A stretch of DNA of 56,805 bases, taken from the NCBI GenBank assembly GCA_945906765.1, contig CAMDRF010000009.1, positions 1 to 56,805 of the forward strand. The letters are read 5' to 3'. Under the pieces are notes generated by a model. The model was not told where the DNA came from and made no database searches. It saw only the letters and a list, made by a program, of their open reading frames with translations. A program made the translations under genes and the position numbers. The stretch's first letter is position 1. Each line of letters opens with the position of its first letter. Of this stretch, positions 48,656 to 56,805 are shown piece after piece. The DNA comes from Nitrosovibrio sp. Nv4. GTDB taxonomy: Bacteria > Pseudomonadota > Gammaproteobacteria > Burkholderiales > SG8-39.

Positions 48656-49087
48656 TCAGTCGCCCCAGACCGAAGCGGCGCGCACGAAGCCGGTCGCGCC
48701 GTCGTTATGGCGTACACGCAGCCAGCCGTTGGGCGCGATCTCGACCAGCTCCAGCGCCACGTTCTGCGCGGCGCTGAATACGGCCGGGGCGCCGTCTTCG
48801 GCGCGCTGGCGCGCTTCCACCGACGGCGCGGTTACCAGCACGGTGCGCTTGTCGCTCAGCGCCTTCTTCTCGATCCAGGTGAGCGCTCCCGCATGGTCGC
48901 GCACCTTGACCCAGGCTTCGAGGTTGACGATCACCTCGAGCGGATAGCTGCGCGAGACCACGAACAGCGGCGTCGCCTGGCGCGAGGGCGCGTCGTAGAG
49001 CACCGCGGCGTTCTCCTGCACGGAACGGAAATCAGCCGCGCTGGCACCGCAGGCAACCAACAGGAACGGAACGCAAATCGCCTTCAT
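48656..49087 (-). CDS. Exported SH3-domain protein
   Basis: 143-residue protein with a signal peptide (cleavage near GASAADF) and two bacterial SH3-like repeats: [20 protein letters not shown] with [20 protein letters not shown], then [19 protein letters not shown]. Such domains bind peptidoglycan peptides. It lies between secB and gpsA, a recurrent neighbour in betaproteobacteria. Confidence 0.85.
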   Translation of the reverse strand: MKAICVPFLLVACGASAADFRSVQENAAVLYDAPSRQATPLFVVSRSYPLEVIVNLEAWVKVRDHAGALTWIEKKALSDKRTVLVTAPSVEARQRAEDGAPAVFSAAQNVALELVEIAPNGWLRVRHNDGATGFVRAASVWGD

Positions 49088-49089
49088 GC

Positions 49090-49593
49090 TCAGTTCGCCA
49101 GTTCGATTTTCGGCCCGCCCGCCGCCGCCTGCTGCCGGCGTTCCAGGTAGATCTGCTCGAACGAGACCGGCGCCAGCACCACCGCGGGGAAACCCGCGCG
49201 CGTCACCAGGTCGGAGATCGCTTCGCGCACGTACGGGTAGAGGATCGTCGGGCAGCCGATGCCGAGCAGCGGCTCGAGGTCCTCGGGCGGGACGCCGCGC
49301 ACCGTGAATATCCCGGCCTGCGCCGCTTCGGCGAGGAACACGGTCTTGTCGCCGGAACGCGCGGTCACCGTGACCGTGACCACGACCTCGAACAGCGCTT
49401 CGGCGAACTGCGATCCCTCGTTGCGCACCTGGATTTCGAGCTGCGGGTTCTCCGCCTGCATGAATACCTGCGGCGCGTTGGGCACCTCGAGCGACAGATC
49501 CTTGATGTAGATCTTTTCGATCTGGAACGAGGCTTGCGCGGGGCCTGGATCGGCGCCTGCGGCTTGTGTCGGGTCGCGCATCTGATCGCTCAT
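49090..49593 (-). CDS. secB: Protein-export chaperone SecB
   Basis: Tetrameric cytosolic chaperone that delivers preproteins to SecA (167 aa). Recognisable blocks: FQIEKIYIKDLSLEVPNAPQ, FEVVVTVTVTARSGDKTVFL, and CPTILYPYVREAISDLVTRA. ATG 49593 overlaps the grxC stop (ATGA). The N-terminal ~20 residues are alanine/proline-rich. Confidence 0.96.
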   Translation of the reverse strand: MSDQMRDPTQAAGADPGPAQASFQIEKIYIKDLSLEVPNAPQVFMQAENPQLEIQVRNEGSQFAEALFEVVVTVTVTARSGDKTVFLAEAAQAGIFTVRGVPPEDLEPLLGIGCPTILYPYVREAISDLVTRAGFPAVVLAPVSFEQIYLERRQQAAAGGPKIELAN

Positions 49594-49853
49594 GGGGCCT
49601 TTGCCAGTAGTTTGTCGAGTTGTCCGGAATCGTCCAGACGGTGCAGTTCGTCGCTGCCGCCGATGTGCCGGCCGTCGATCCAGATCTGCGGCACCGTGGA
49701 GCGGCCGCTCTTTTGCTGCATTTCGGCGCGCCGTGCGGGTTCCAGGTCGACGCGCACGCGCTCGATGTCGCTCACACCCTTGCGCTCGAGCAACCGGTCG
49801 GCGGCCTGGCAATACGGGCACGCGGCGGTGGCATAGATCAGTACGCGCGCCAT
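49590..49853 (-). CDS. grxC: Glutaredoxin 3
   Basis: 87-residue glutathione-dependent disulfide oxidoreductase. The dithiol site is CPYC (C12, C15), the cis-proline is in [22 protein letters not shown] 49853 is the family start. It is the middle gene of the rhodanese-grxC-secB operon. Confidence 0.95.
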   Translation of the reverse strand: MARVLIYATAACPYCQAADRLLERKGVSDIERVRVDLEPARRAEMQQKSGRSTVPQIWIDGRHIGGSDELHRLDDSGQLDKLLAKAP

Positions 49854-49869
49854 CGATCGGGGTTGCCGT

Positions 49870-50277
49870 TCATTTCTCCACCGGCAGGCCGGCCTGCAGC
49901 CAGGCGGCGTAACCGCCGGCAAGATTGTGTACCTTGTCGAAGCCTTTGCCGCGCAACACCGCCACCCCGCCGCCGGCGCGATTGCCGTCGCCGCAATGCA
50001 GGATCAACGGCTTGGTCTTGAGCTTGTCGAGCTCGCCGGCGCGCCGCTCCAGATCGGCAAGCGGGATGTTTCTCGCGCCGAGGATGTGCCCCCTGGCGTA
50101 GTCCTCGGCGCTGCGCAGATCGACCACCAGCGCATCGCTGCGATTGATCAGCTGCGTCGCCTCGAGCGTATTCACCCAGGGCCCGCCCGCGCCGCGGCGC
50201 AGCAGCGGCCAGAGCAGCATGCCGCCGGAGACCGCGGCGACCGCGATGAGAGCCCAGTTCTTGATGATGAATTCCAT
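49870..50277 (-). CDS. Membrane-anchored rhodanese-like protein
   Basis: 135-residue protein: one N-terminal membrane helix ([17 protein letters not shown]) and a single rhodanese domain with [20 protein letters not shown] and the active cysteine in [13 protein letters not shown]. Sulfur transfer or redox control is likely. It precedes grxC and secB as in many betaproteobacteria, and is divergent from gpmA with 27 bases between starts. Confidence 0.9.
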   Translation of the reverse strand: MEFIIKNWALIAVAAVSGGMLLWPLLRRGAGGPWVNTLEATQLINRSDALVVDLRSAEDYARGHILGARNIPLADLERRAGELDKLKTKPLILHCGDGNRAGGGVAVLRGKGFDKVHNLAGGYAAWLQAGLPVEK

Positions 50278-50290
50278 GGGGAGCATCACA

Positions 50291-50297
50291 TTATAAT
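50291..50297 (+). promoter_or_regulatory. Possible -10 (TATAAT) directly in front of gpmA
   Basis: A perfect TATAAT (50292-50297) ends 7 bases before the gpmA ATG at 50305. Transcription would begin close to the ATG, giving a leaderless or nearly leaderless mRNA. No good -35 is visible at the usual distance, so this is tentative. Confidence 0.35.
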
Positions 50298-50304
50298 TCA
50301 GCGC

Positions 50305-51045
50305 ATGCACAAGCTCGTGCTTCTGCGGCACGGCGAATCCGGCTGGAACCGCGAGAACCGCTTTACCGGCTGGACCGACGTCGATCTCTCGCCGCAGGGC
50401 GTCGAGGAAGCGCGCAGCGCGGGCCGCCTGCTGCGCGCCGAGGGCCACGCCTTCGATTTGGCCTACACCTCGATGTTGAAGCGCGCCATCCGCACGCTGA
50501 ACCTCGCGCTGGAGGAGCTCGACCAGCTCTGGCTCCCGGTCACCAAGGACTGGCGCCTGAACGAGCGCCATTACGGCGCGCTGCAGGGGCTGAACAAGGC
50601 GGAGACGGCGGCGAAATTCGGCGAGGCGCAGGTGCTGATCTGGCGCCGCAGCTACGACACGCCGCCGCCGGCGCTGGCGCCCGGCGACCCGCGCCATGAG
50701 GCGAGCGACCCGCGCTATGCGGACGTAGCGGTGCCCACGACCGAATGCCTGAAGGACACGGTGGCGCGGGTGATTCCCTGCTGGGAAAGCGTCCTCGCCC
50801 CGGCCGTGCGCGGTGGCTGTCGGCTCCTCGTGGCCGCGCATGGCAACTCGCTGCGCGCCCTGATCAAGCACCTGGACGGCGTATCGGACGCGGACATCGT
50901 CGGCTTGAACGTGCCCACCGGCGTGCCGCTGGTCTACGAGCTGGATGACCGGCTGCGCCCGCTAAAGCACTACTACCTCGGCGATGCGGCGGCAGTGGCA
51001 AAGCGCGTCGCCGCAGTTTCAGCGCAGGGCAAGGCACAACCCTGA
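50305..51045 (+). CDS. gpmA: 2,3-bisphosphoglycerate-dependent phosphoglycerate mutase
   Basis: Glycolytic enzyme (246 aa). The phosphohistidine loop is [20 protein letters not shown], followed by [19 protein letters not shown] and the second histidine in [17 protein letters not shown]. No ribosome site is evident before ATG 50305. It heads the gpmA-envC-ctpA-hesA/moeB operon; its TGA stop is part of a CTGA overlap with the next gene. Confidence 0.96.
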   Translation: MHKLVLLRHGESGWNRENRFTGWTDVDLSPQGVEEARSAGRLLRAEGHAFDLAYTSMLKRAIRTLNLALEELDQLWLPVTKDWRLNERHYGALQGLNKAETAAKFGEAQVLIWRRSYDTPPPALAPGDPRHEASDPRYADVAVPTTECLKDTVARVIPCWESVLAPAVRGGCRLLVAAHGNSLRALIKHLDGVSDADIVGLNVPTGVPLVYELDDRLRPLKHYYLGDAAAVAKRVAAVSAQGKAQP

Positions 51046-52240
51046 CGGCGAATTTCCTTCTCCGCCTTGCCCTCGTCGCCGGCTTGCTCAACACGGCGGC
51101 CCTCGGGGCGGCGCCGGGGGCAACGAGGGAGGAGGACCTTGCCGCGCTGCGCTCGAGGATCGATTCCCTGCGCTCCGAGCTGGGGGGCCGGGAATCCGAC
51201 CGGCACGAGGCGCGCGACGCGCTGCGCGCGTCCGAGGTCGCGATATCGGACGCCAACCGGGCGCTGCAGGCCGTGGAGACGGAGGCCCGCGCCGCGCGCG
51301 CGGCGATCTCCGACCTTGCCACGCGAAGGGCTATTCAGGAGCGCTCGCTGGAAGCCGGCCAGGCCGCGCTCGGGCGCCTGCTCGCCGCGCGCGCGGTGGC
51401 GGGCATTTCGGGCGGGTCGCCCGATTTCCTGCGTCTGGCGCTCTCGGGGGAGGATCTGGCCGACGCCGCGCGCAAACTTCACTACCTGACATACGTGTCC
51501 CGCGCGGCGGCGCAAATGATCGAAGGCCACCGTAACAGCCTCGTCGAAGCCGCCCACCTGAAAGCCGACTCCGAGGGCAAGGCGCGCGAACTGGCGGCGA
51601 TCGAGGCGCGCGGCCGCAGCGACCGGGAGCTGCTCCTGAAGGAGCGGCGCGAACACCGCCGCCTGCTGGAGCGCATTGCCGGCGAGATCCGCAACGCGAA
51701 GAACCGGATCCAGGTGCTGGTCGCCGACGAATCGCGCCTGGCGCGCCTGGTCCAGGAAATCGGCAAGGTACTCGCAGCGCGGCCCGGCGCGGGCTATGCC
51801 CGCGTGACAGCCGTGCCGGAGGCAGGTACGGGTGCGGTGACCGGCCTGTTTTCCGCCTTGAAAGGAAGCCTCCGCCTGCCGGTGCGCGGGGAACTTGCCG
51901 GGCGCTTTGGCACTCCAAACGCACAGGGAGGCATTTCCGCCAAAGGCGTCTTCATCCGCGCCCCGGAAGGCGAGCAGGTACGTGCGGTCGGCGCCGGCCG
52001 GGTGGTGTATTCCGACTGGATGCGGGGTTTCGGCAACCTGCTGATCGTCGACCACGGCAAGGCTTTCCTGTCGATCTACGGCAATAACGAATCTTTACTC
52101 AAGCAAACCGGCGATACGGTTACTCTGGGCGAGCCTCTTGCGACGGTCGGACACAGCGGGGGCAACGAGCAAACAGGTCTATACTTTGAATTGCGGCATC
52201 TGGGCAGGGCCTTCGATCCCCTACGGTGGGTAAAACTGAA

Positions 52241-52244
<4 letters not shown>
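51042..52244 (+). CDS. envC: Murein hydrolase activator EnvC-like (degenerate LytM/M23 protein)
   Basis: Periplasmic activator of septal amidases. From CTG 51042 the protein has a normal signal peptide ([22 protein letters not shown]), which is lost if TTG 51084 is used, and no ATG or GTG is in frame between them. Long coiled-coil segments rich in E, A and R cover residues ~40-240; the LytM domain ([41 protein letters not shown]) lacks the zinc ligands (AKGVFI where HxGxD is expected), as in non-catalytic EnvC. The ATGA overlap couples it to ctpA. Confidence 0.88.
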
Positions 52245-53655
<1,411 letters not shown>

Positions 53656-53659
<4 letters not shown>

Positions 53660-54405
53660 ACGACCAGCAGCTTCTTCGTTATAGCCGCCACATCCTGCTC
53701 GATGAAATAGGGATCGAGGGCCAGGAGAAGCTGCGCAATTCGCATGCACTGATCATCGGCGCCGGCGGCCTGGGTTGCCCCGCGGCGCTCTACCTCGCCG
53801 CCAGCGGCATCGGCAAGCTGACGCTGGCCGACCCGGACAAGGTCGATCTCACAAATCTGCAGCGCCAGATCCTCTATCGCACCGATTCGGTGGGCACGCC
53901 AAAAGTGGCAGCGGCACGCGCTGCCCTGTCCGCCTTGAATCCCGATGTAAAGATTTTTCCCTTGCAGAAAAGAATCGAAGCGAACGAACTGCAATCCCTG
54001 CTCGCCGATGTCGATGTCGTCCTCGACTGCTCCGACAACTTCGCCACGCGCCACGCGCTCAATCGCGCCTGCGTGAAGTTCAAGAAGCCCCTCGTCTCCG
54101 GCGCCGCGATCCGCTTCGACGCGCAAGTCGCGGTGTTCGACCTGCGAAAACCCGATGCGCCCTGCTACGCCTGCCTGTTTCCCGAGGACGGCGCAATCGA
54201 AGAAGTGCAGTGCTCCACCATGGGCGTCTTCGCGCCGCTCACCGGCGTGGTCGGCGCGCTGCAGGCGATGGAAGCGGCGAAGCTGCTTACTGCAGCGGGC
54301 GAGACTTTGAACGGAAGATTGCTACTGCTCGACGCGAAACGATCCGAGTGGCGCACGGTACGCGTCAAGCGCGATCCCGATTGCGCAGTTTGTGGCGTCA
54401 GCTAA
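53656..54405 (+). CDS. HesA/MoeB/ThiF-family adenylyltransferase
   Basis: E1-like enzyme (249 aa) that adenylates the C-terminus of a ubiquitin-like sulfur carrier such as MoaD or ThiS. Motifs: nucleotide loop LIIGAGGLGCPAALYLAASG, DKVDLTNLQRQILY, zinc cysteines CYAC and CAVC, and the catalytic cysteine in VQCSTMGVFAPLTG. Homology begins with NDQQLLRYSRHILL exactly at CTG 53656, which overlaps the ctpA stop as CTGA; no ATG, GTG or TTG occurs in frame before GTG 53890, which is already past the nucleotide loop. MoeB or ThiF cannot be separated by sequence. Confidence 0.9.
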
Positions 54406-54436
54406 TCACGCTTGCGCGAGTGTGTTTTTTCGCCTT
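54361..54436. repeat. Left copy of a duplicated convergent gene end
   Basis: The 60 bases 54361-54420 match 55054-55113 without gaps at 51 positions, and similarity continues with small gaps for about 15 more. It covers the end of the HesA/MoeB gene (RVKRDPDCAVCGVS and stop) on the plus strand and, on the minus strand, a degenerate end of the small gene at 55099-55329 (LAQA and stop in place of LAEA). Confidence 0.8.
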
Positions 54437-54443
54437 CACTGCC

Positions 54444-54737
54444 TCACGCCCGGTCCAGGCCGAATCGGGGATGGCGTCTGTGGTGCCGAATGGCCAGTAT
54501 CCAGACGCAATCGGAATCGACCACGCGAAACAAAACCGAGTAGGGAAATCGATGCACTATGCTGCGCCGGATCTGCGCTTCGACGACCGGAAATTGCGCG
54601 GGGTTCCTGGAAATCCGCTCCACGACGGCGTCGATTTCGCCGCGGAAATCGGAGGCCAGCCCTGGCCGGGCGCGCCCTTAGTAGGACGCAGCAGCGTTCA
54701 CGTCATCGGCGGTGGAGGGGTGGAACTCGACCCTCAT
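54444..54737 (-). pseudogene. ParE/RelE-type toxin with an early stop codon
   Basis: The frame starts at ATG 54737, overlapping the antitoxin stop (ATGA): MRVEFHPSTADDVNAAASY, then TAA at 54680-54678. Beyond the stop the same frame continues as a typical ParE: LASDFRGEIDAVVERISRNP, VVEAQIRRSIVHRFPYSVLF and IRHHRRHPRFG, to TGA 54446-54444. Family members have SYYE at the position of the TAA, so a small change there killed the toxin. Length (98 codons) is normal otherwise. Confidence 0.8.
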
Positions 54738-54973
54738 TCAGCCGTGCCGCGGGTGCGCCGGCGAAACTCCTCGAGGGTGAGAGGGGTGACCTGCCCGGAT
54801 TCAATCGCAGCATCGCGCTCACGGGCCACGGCGATGCCCTCGCGGTCGGTCTGCGGATCCGCAAGCCACGCGGTGGCTTCCTCCAGGCTTGCCCAGGCGG
54901 CGAGCGCAAGACGCTCACGATCGCGAGGCGGCAAGCGCATCAATTCGGCCTCAAGCTGGTCGGTCGTGCTCAT
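54734..54973 (-). CDS. Addiction-module antitoxin component
   Basis: 79-residue protein of the short 'putative addiction module component' family: DQLEAELMRLPPRDRERLAL at the N-terminus and EEFRRRTRG near the end, with no recognisable DNA-binding domain. The overlap with the downstream ParE-like gene is the usual arrangement of type II modules. The toxin is broken, so this gene is free to decay, but its own frame is intact. Confidence 0.82.
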   Translation of the reverse strand: MSTTDQLEAELMRLPPRDRERLALAAWASLEEATAWLADPQTDREGIAVARERDAAIESGQVTPLTLEEFRRRTRGTAE

Positions 54974-55053
54974 AGGGCAAGTCTAGCACCGCCGAGGCGG
55001 GCGGGTTGTCGTTCTTGTCCCTCTTGTTTTCATGACGGATCACAGCGCCCCCG
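54974..55053. other. Short spacer of the inserted addiction-module segment
   Basis: No gene or RNA is visible. This stretch lies upstream of the antitoxin and would hold its promoter, but I cannot point to convincing -35/-10 hexamers. Confidence 0.4.
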
Positions 55054-55131
55054 CGCGTCAAGCGCGATCCTGTTTGCGCAGTCTGCAGTGTGAGCTGATC
55101 ACGCTTCCGCGAGCAGGGCTTTTTTTGCCTT
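55054..55131. repeat. Right copy of the duplicated convergent gene end
   Basis: Offset 693 bases from the left copy. On the plus strand it reads RVKRDPVCAVCSVS and a TGA, a diverged relic of the HesA/MoeB C-terminus with no gene in front of it. On the minus strand it is the intact end of the 76-residue protein gene (KKALLAEA and stop). Confidence 0.8.
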
Positions 55132-55329
55132 GGCCGGCAGGTCCACAAATACGAAATGCGATTCCGGATACAGATAGTCTTCCCCCGATTCGTCAACGAC
55201 GCGGAGAAAATCGTCGCGCTTCGCGCGCGCGTCGGGAAGAACTCGATAAATCTTTCCCTTTTCGAGATCGTCGCAGTCCTTGTTCTCAACACATAGCGCG
55301 AACCTGGTTTTAGAACGCGTATTCGGCAT
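55099..55329 (-). CDS. Small conserved hypothetical protein
   Basis: 76-residue acidic/basic cytosolic protein starting MPNTRSKTRFALCVENKDCD and containing LEKGKIYRVLPDARAKRDDF and DYLYPESHFVFVDLP; it looks like a compact beta-barrel of the kind found beside toxin-antitoxin genes and in many proteobacteria. GGAG lies about 8 bases before ATG 55329. The longer frame to 55395 is less likely. Function unknown. Its 3' end is duplicated at 54421-54436. Confidence 0.75.
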   Translation of the reverse strand: MPNTRSKTRFALCVENKDCDDLEKGKIYRVLPDARAKRDDFLRVVDESGEDYLYPESHFVFVDLPAKAKKALLAEA

Positions 55330-55468
55330 AACGATTACTCCAGAAACCTCTTCACTTTGATTTTGCGCTTGCCGATACCATGCGCCTCCTACCAATGTAG
55401 TTCCGCTCAGCGCACCCGGCCATCGGCCAGCCGTCCACGCTCACCGGCGCGGCTGCCGCGCTCAGTTT

Positions 55469-56497
55469 TCATTCGGCGTCATCGTTTACCATGACCCAGA
55501 TTCTTTTCAGCCGCAATTCCGCTTTGATCTCATCGTCGAGCCGTTCATAATTCTGCAGAATAGCATCCACTACGTCGCCCTGATTCCACAATCGAACCCT
55601 GAAGAAATCCTTTCGCGCGTCCAGCTTCACTTGATTCGTGAATCCACCCCACGACACCAGAAGGCCTTGCTGAGAAGCGAACTTTGACACGACGCCGAGG
55701 AGTTCGTTGTAGGTCGACTGCCCCTCGGCCCCACTACCGGACTTGACCTGCACACAAAGGCGGGGTTGATCGAACCCGAGCGAGCCTGAACCGGCCAGGA
55801 TGTCTACTCCTCCATCGGGCCCGGGGGGCGAAACCTCTGTCTTGTATCCCTGTGCCCGCAGGACTGCATCGACCAGGTGGGCAAGATCATGGCCTTTGAA
55901 ATTGGCCTGAATGAACTTGAGGATCTCATCTCGCGCGGTCTCCTCTAGATTGACCGTGTCATCAACGGCAAGACCTTCGATCTCAGCTTCGGAATTCTCT
56001 GTAGCGACTTCGGGTAGTTCCAATGGAGCCAAAGTGAGAATCTTGTTTACGCGGTTTTCCGCATCGTTGCGATAAACCTTGAACACGGTGAGCGCCGAGT
56101 TCATTGAGAAGAGTATGTCTTTCGGGAAGACAGAACGTGGTACCGTTTTGAGCCATTCCACGCTGCGGATGTGCATTACGTTCGGGGCAACCTTCTTGTA
56201 CTGGTATTCGCCCGCAACTCGACCGAATGCGAATGCAGATTCGGTCTTGAGAGGCAGCGCAACCAGATCGCCCTTTTGGATATCTCGTGCGAATCTCCAA
56301 ACTTGGCCCAGTCCGGCGTTGACCTGCTTTTCATTTTCTCCGGGATACGTCTCCTTGTAGAGTTGACGCATCTCGTCCTTTGTGCGGAAGGCAGAGTAGT
56401 CCGGAAGCTCGTTCCAGGCATGACAGACAAGGCACTCCTTGACGGCTGTCTCCTGTTGCTCGCCATGCCTGCCCGCGCGGACGACCCACAGCGACAT
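55469..56497 (-). CDS. Mrr-like restriction endonuclease
   Basis: 342-residue protein. The C-terminal half has a PD-(D/E)xK nuclease core of the Mrr_cat type: LVDAVLRAQGYKTEVSPPGP, then DGGVDILAG and LCVQVKSGSG supplying the D...QVK residues. The N-terminal ~120 residues (LWVVRAGRHGE, WRFARDIQKGDLVALPLK, AFGRVAGEYQY) resemble a PUA/EVE-like base-reading domain. Such enzymes cut modified DNA. Codon use is less G+C-biased than in the housekeeping genes, suggesting acquisition. Confidence 0.85.
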   Translation of the reverse strand: MSLWVVRAGRHGEQQETAVKECLVCHAWNELPDYSAFRTKDEMRQLYKETYPGENEKQVNAGLGQVWRFARDIQKGDLVALPLKTESAFAFGRVAGEYQYKKVAPNVMHIRSVEWLKTVPRSVFPKDILFSMNSALTVFKVYRNDAENRVNKILTLAPLELPEVATENSEAEIEGLAVDDTVNLEETARDEILKFIQANFKGHDLAHLVDAVLRAQGYKTEVSPPGPDGGVDILAGSGSLGFDQPRLCVQVKSGSGAEGQSTYNELLGVVSKFASQQGLLVSWGGFTNQVKLDARKDFFRVRLWNQGDVVDAILQNYERLDDEIKAELRLKRIWVMVNDDAE

Positions 56498-56556
56498 CGT
56501 ACCCTCCGTTTTCGCTACCCGCCCTGCGGCTAACGATTGATGAACGACACGAAAAC

Positions 56557-56630
56557 GATGCTAGTAGCATCTATGTATGGATGCAAGCATCTACAAATGA
56601 ATGCTGGCATGTACCGGCAGATATCTGCCG
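56557..56630. promoter_or_regulatory. Cluster of four palindromes upstream of the Mrr-like gene
   Basis: Four inverted repeats follow each other: GATGCTA-G-TAGCATC (56557-56571), GATGC-AA-GCATC (56580-56591), ATGC-TG-GCAT (56601-56610) and the perfect 16-base CGGCAGATATCTGCCG (56615-56630). The first three share an ATGC/GCAT core and their centres are about 20-21 bases apart, two helical turns. They look like operator sites for a dimeric regulator. Confidence 0.6.
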
Positions 56631-56649
56631 ATTGATGAATGCTTCGCTG

Positions 56650-56805
56650 CTAAGCCGCGAGGAAACTTCGCTGCGCGGCGTAGCTCTCGGTGGGTTTCTT
56701 GGTAAAGCCGGATTTCGCGTAGTGATGCAGGCAGCCGATGATGTAGCGCACCAGCAGGCCCGCCTGCGCGTTGACGTCGGCGTCCGCGGGTTTTTGGCCG
56801 CCGTC
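56650..56805 (-). CDS. C-terminal end of an unidentified protein (cut by the window edge)
   Basis: The last 51 codons of a minus-strand gene are visible, running off the right edge: DADVNAQAGLLVRYIIGCLH, then YAKSGFTKKPTESYAAQ and ending RSFLAA before TAG at 56652-56650. The sequence is coding-like but I do not recognise the family. It is oriented in the same direction as the Mrr-like gene, with the palindrome cluster between them. Confidence 0.5.
   Translation of the reverse strand, partial: DGGQKPADADVNAQAGLLVRYIIGCLHHYAKSGFTKKPTESYAAQRSFLAA

Noticed and set aside
53775-54986. 403-codon plus-strand frame across hesA/moeB and the addiction module
   Set aside because: Out of frame with the conserved adenylyltransferase and spans both duplicated gene ends; arginine-rich shadow.

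Overview
The window looks like a chromosomal segment of a high-G+C betaproteobacterium. The evidence is gene order: lolB-ispE-tRNA-Gln-prs-rplY-pth-ychF; ftsY-ftsE-ftsX-rpoH; gpsA, secB-grxC-rhodanese, gpmA-envC-ctpA-moeB/hesA-like; and a pstSCAB-phoU-phoB-phoR cluster beside ppk/ppx. The genus cannot be named from sequence alone. Most genes are packed with 1-4 base start/stop overlaps.

Layout, left to right. (1) 166-5408: a four-gene polyamine operon encoding a complete route arginine -> agmatine -> putrescine -> carboxyspermidine -> spermidine. (2) 5428-16414: phosphate block: ppk and ppx diverge, and a leftward operon pstS-pstC-pstA-pstB-phoU-phoB-phoR-sixA has a Pho box in front of pstS and a terminator-like hairpin between pstS and pstC; an orphan HicB-like gene follows. 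(3) 16490-21661: accessory genes (desaturase, GNAT, amidohydrolase, ankyrin protein), including a deletion that fuses two broken genes and a frameshifted cyclic-nucleotide-binding gene. (4) 21662-29424: translation, nucleotide and envelope housekeeping genes with one tRNA-Gln, then a TPR protein and mutM. (5) 29421-34054: coaD, rsmD, ftsYEX and rpoH; rpoH is preceded by a near-perfect CIRCE (HrcA operator). (6) 33930-35225: a graveyard of decayed cyclic-di-GMP signalling genes that has run into the 3' end of rpoH. (7) 35283-44245: terminal-oxidase region. ctaB-senC and a stump of a canonical coxB appear to be the two ends of an ancestral cox operon; between them sits a different cox set (subunit II carrying two cytochrome c domains, subunit I, two subunit III homologues, subunit IV, a membrane cytochrome c, and a SCO-PCuAC fusion). 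(8) 44263-54405: BioC-like methyltransferase, amidase, comF, trmL, gpsA, SH3 protein, secB, grxC, rhodanese, then gpmA-envC-ctpA-hesA/moeB, where two genes appear to start at CTG within a CTGA overlap. (9) 54361-56805: a small accessory patch: an addiction module (toxin with a nonsense codon) lying between two diverged copies of the convergent gene ends that flank it, a small conserved protein, an Mrr-like nuclease, and a cluster of palindromes upstream of it.

The most unusual material is the number of broken genes among otherwise ordinary housekeeping operons, the in-place swap of the oxidase operon, and the addiction module flanked by duplicated gene ends. Single-base lesions could be sequencing or assembly errors; the larger deletions and duplications are less easily explained that way.
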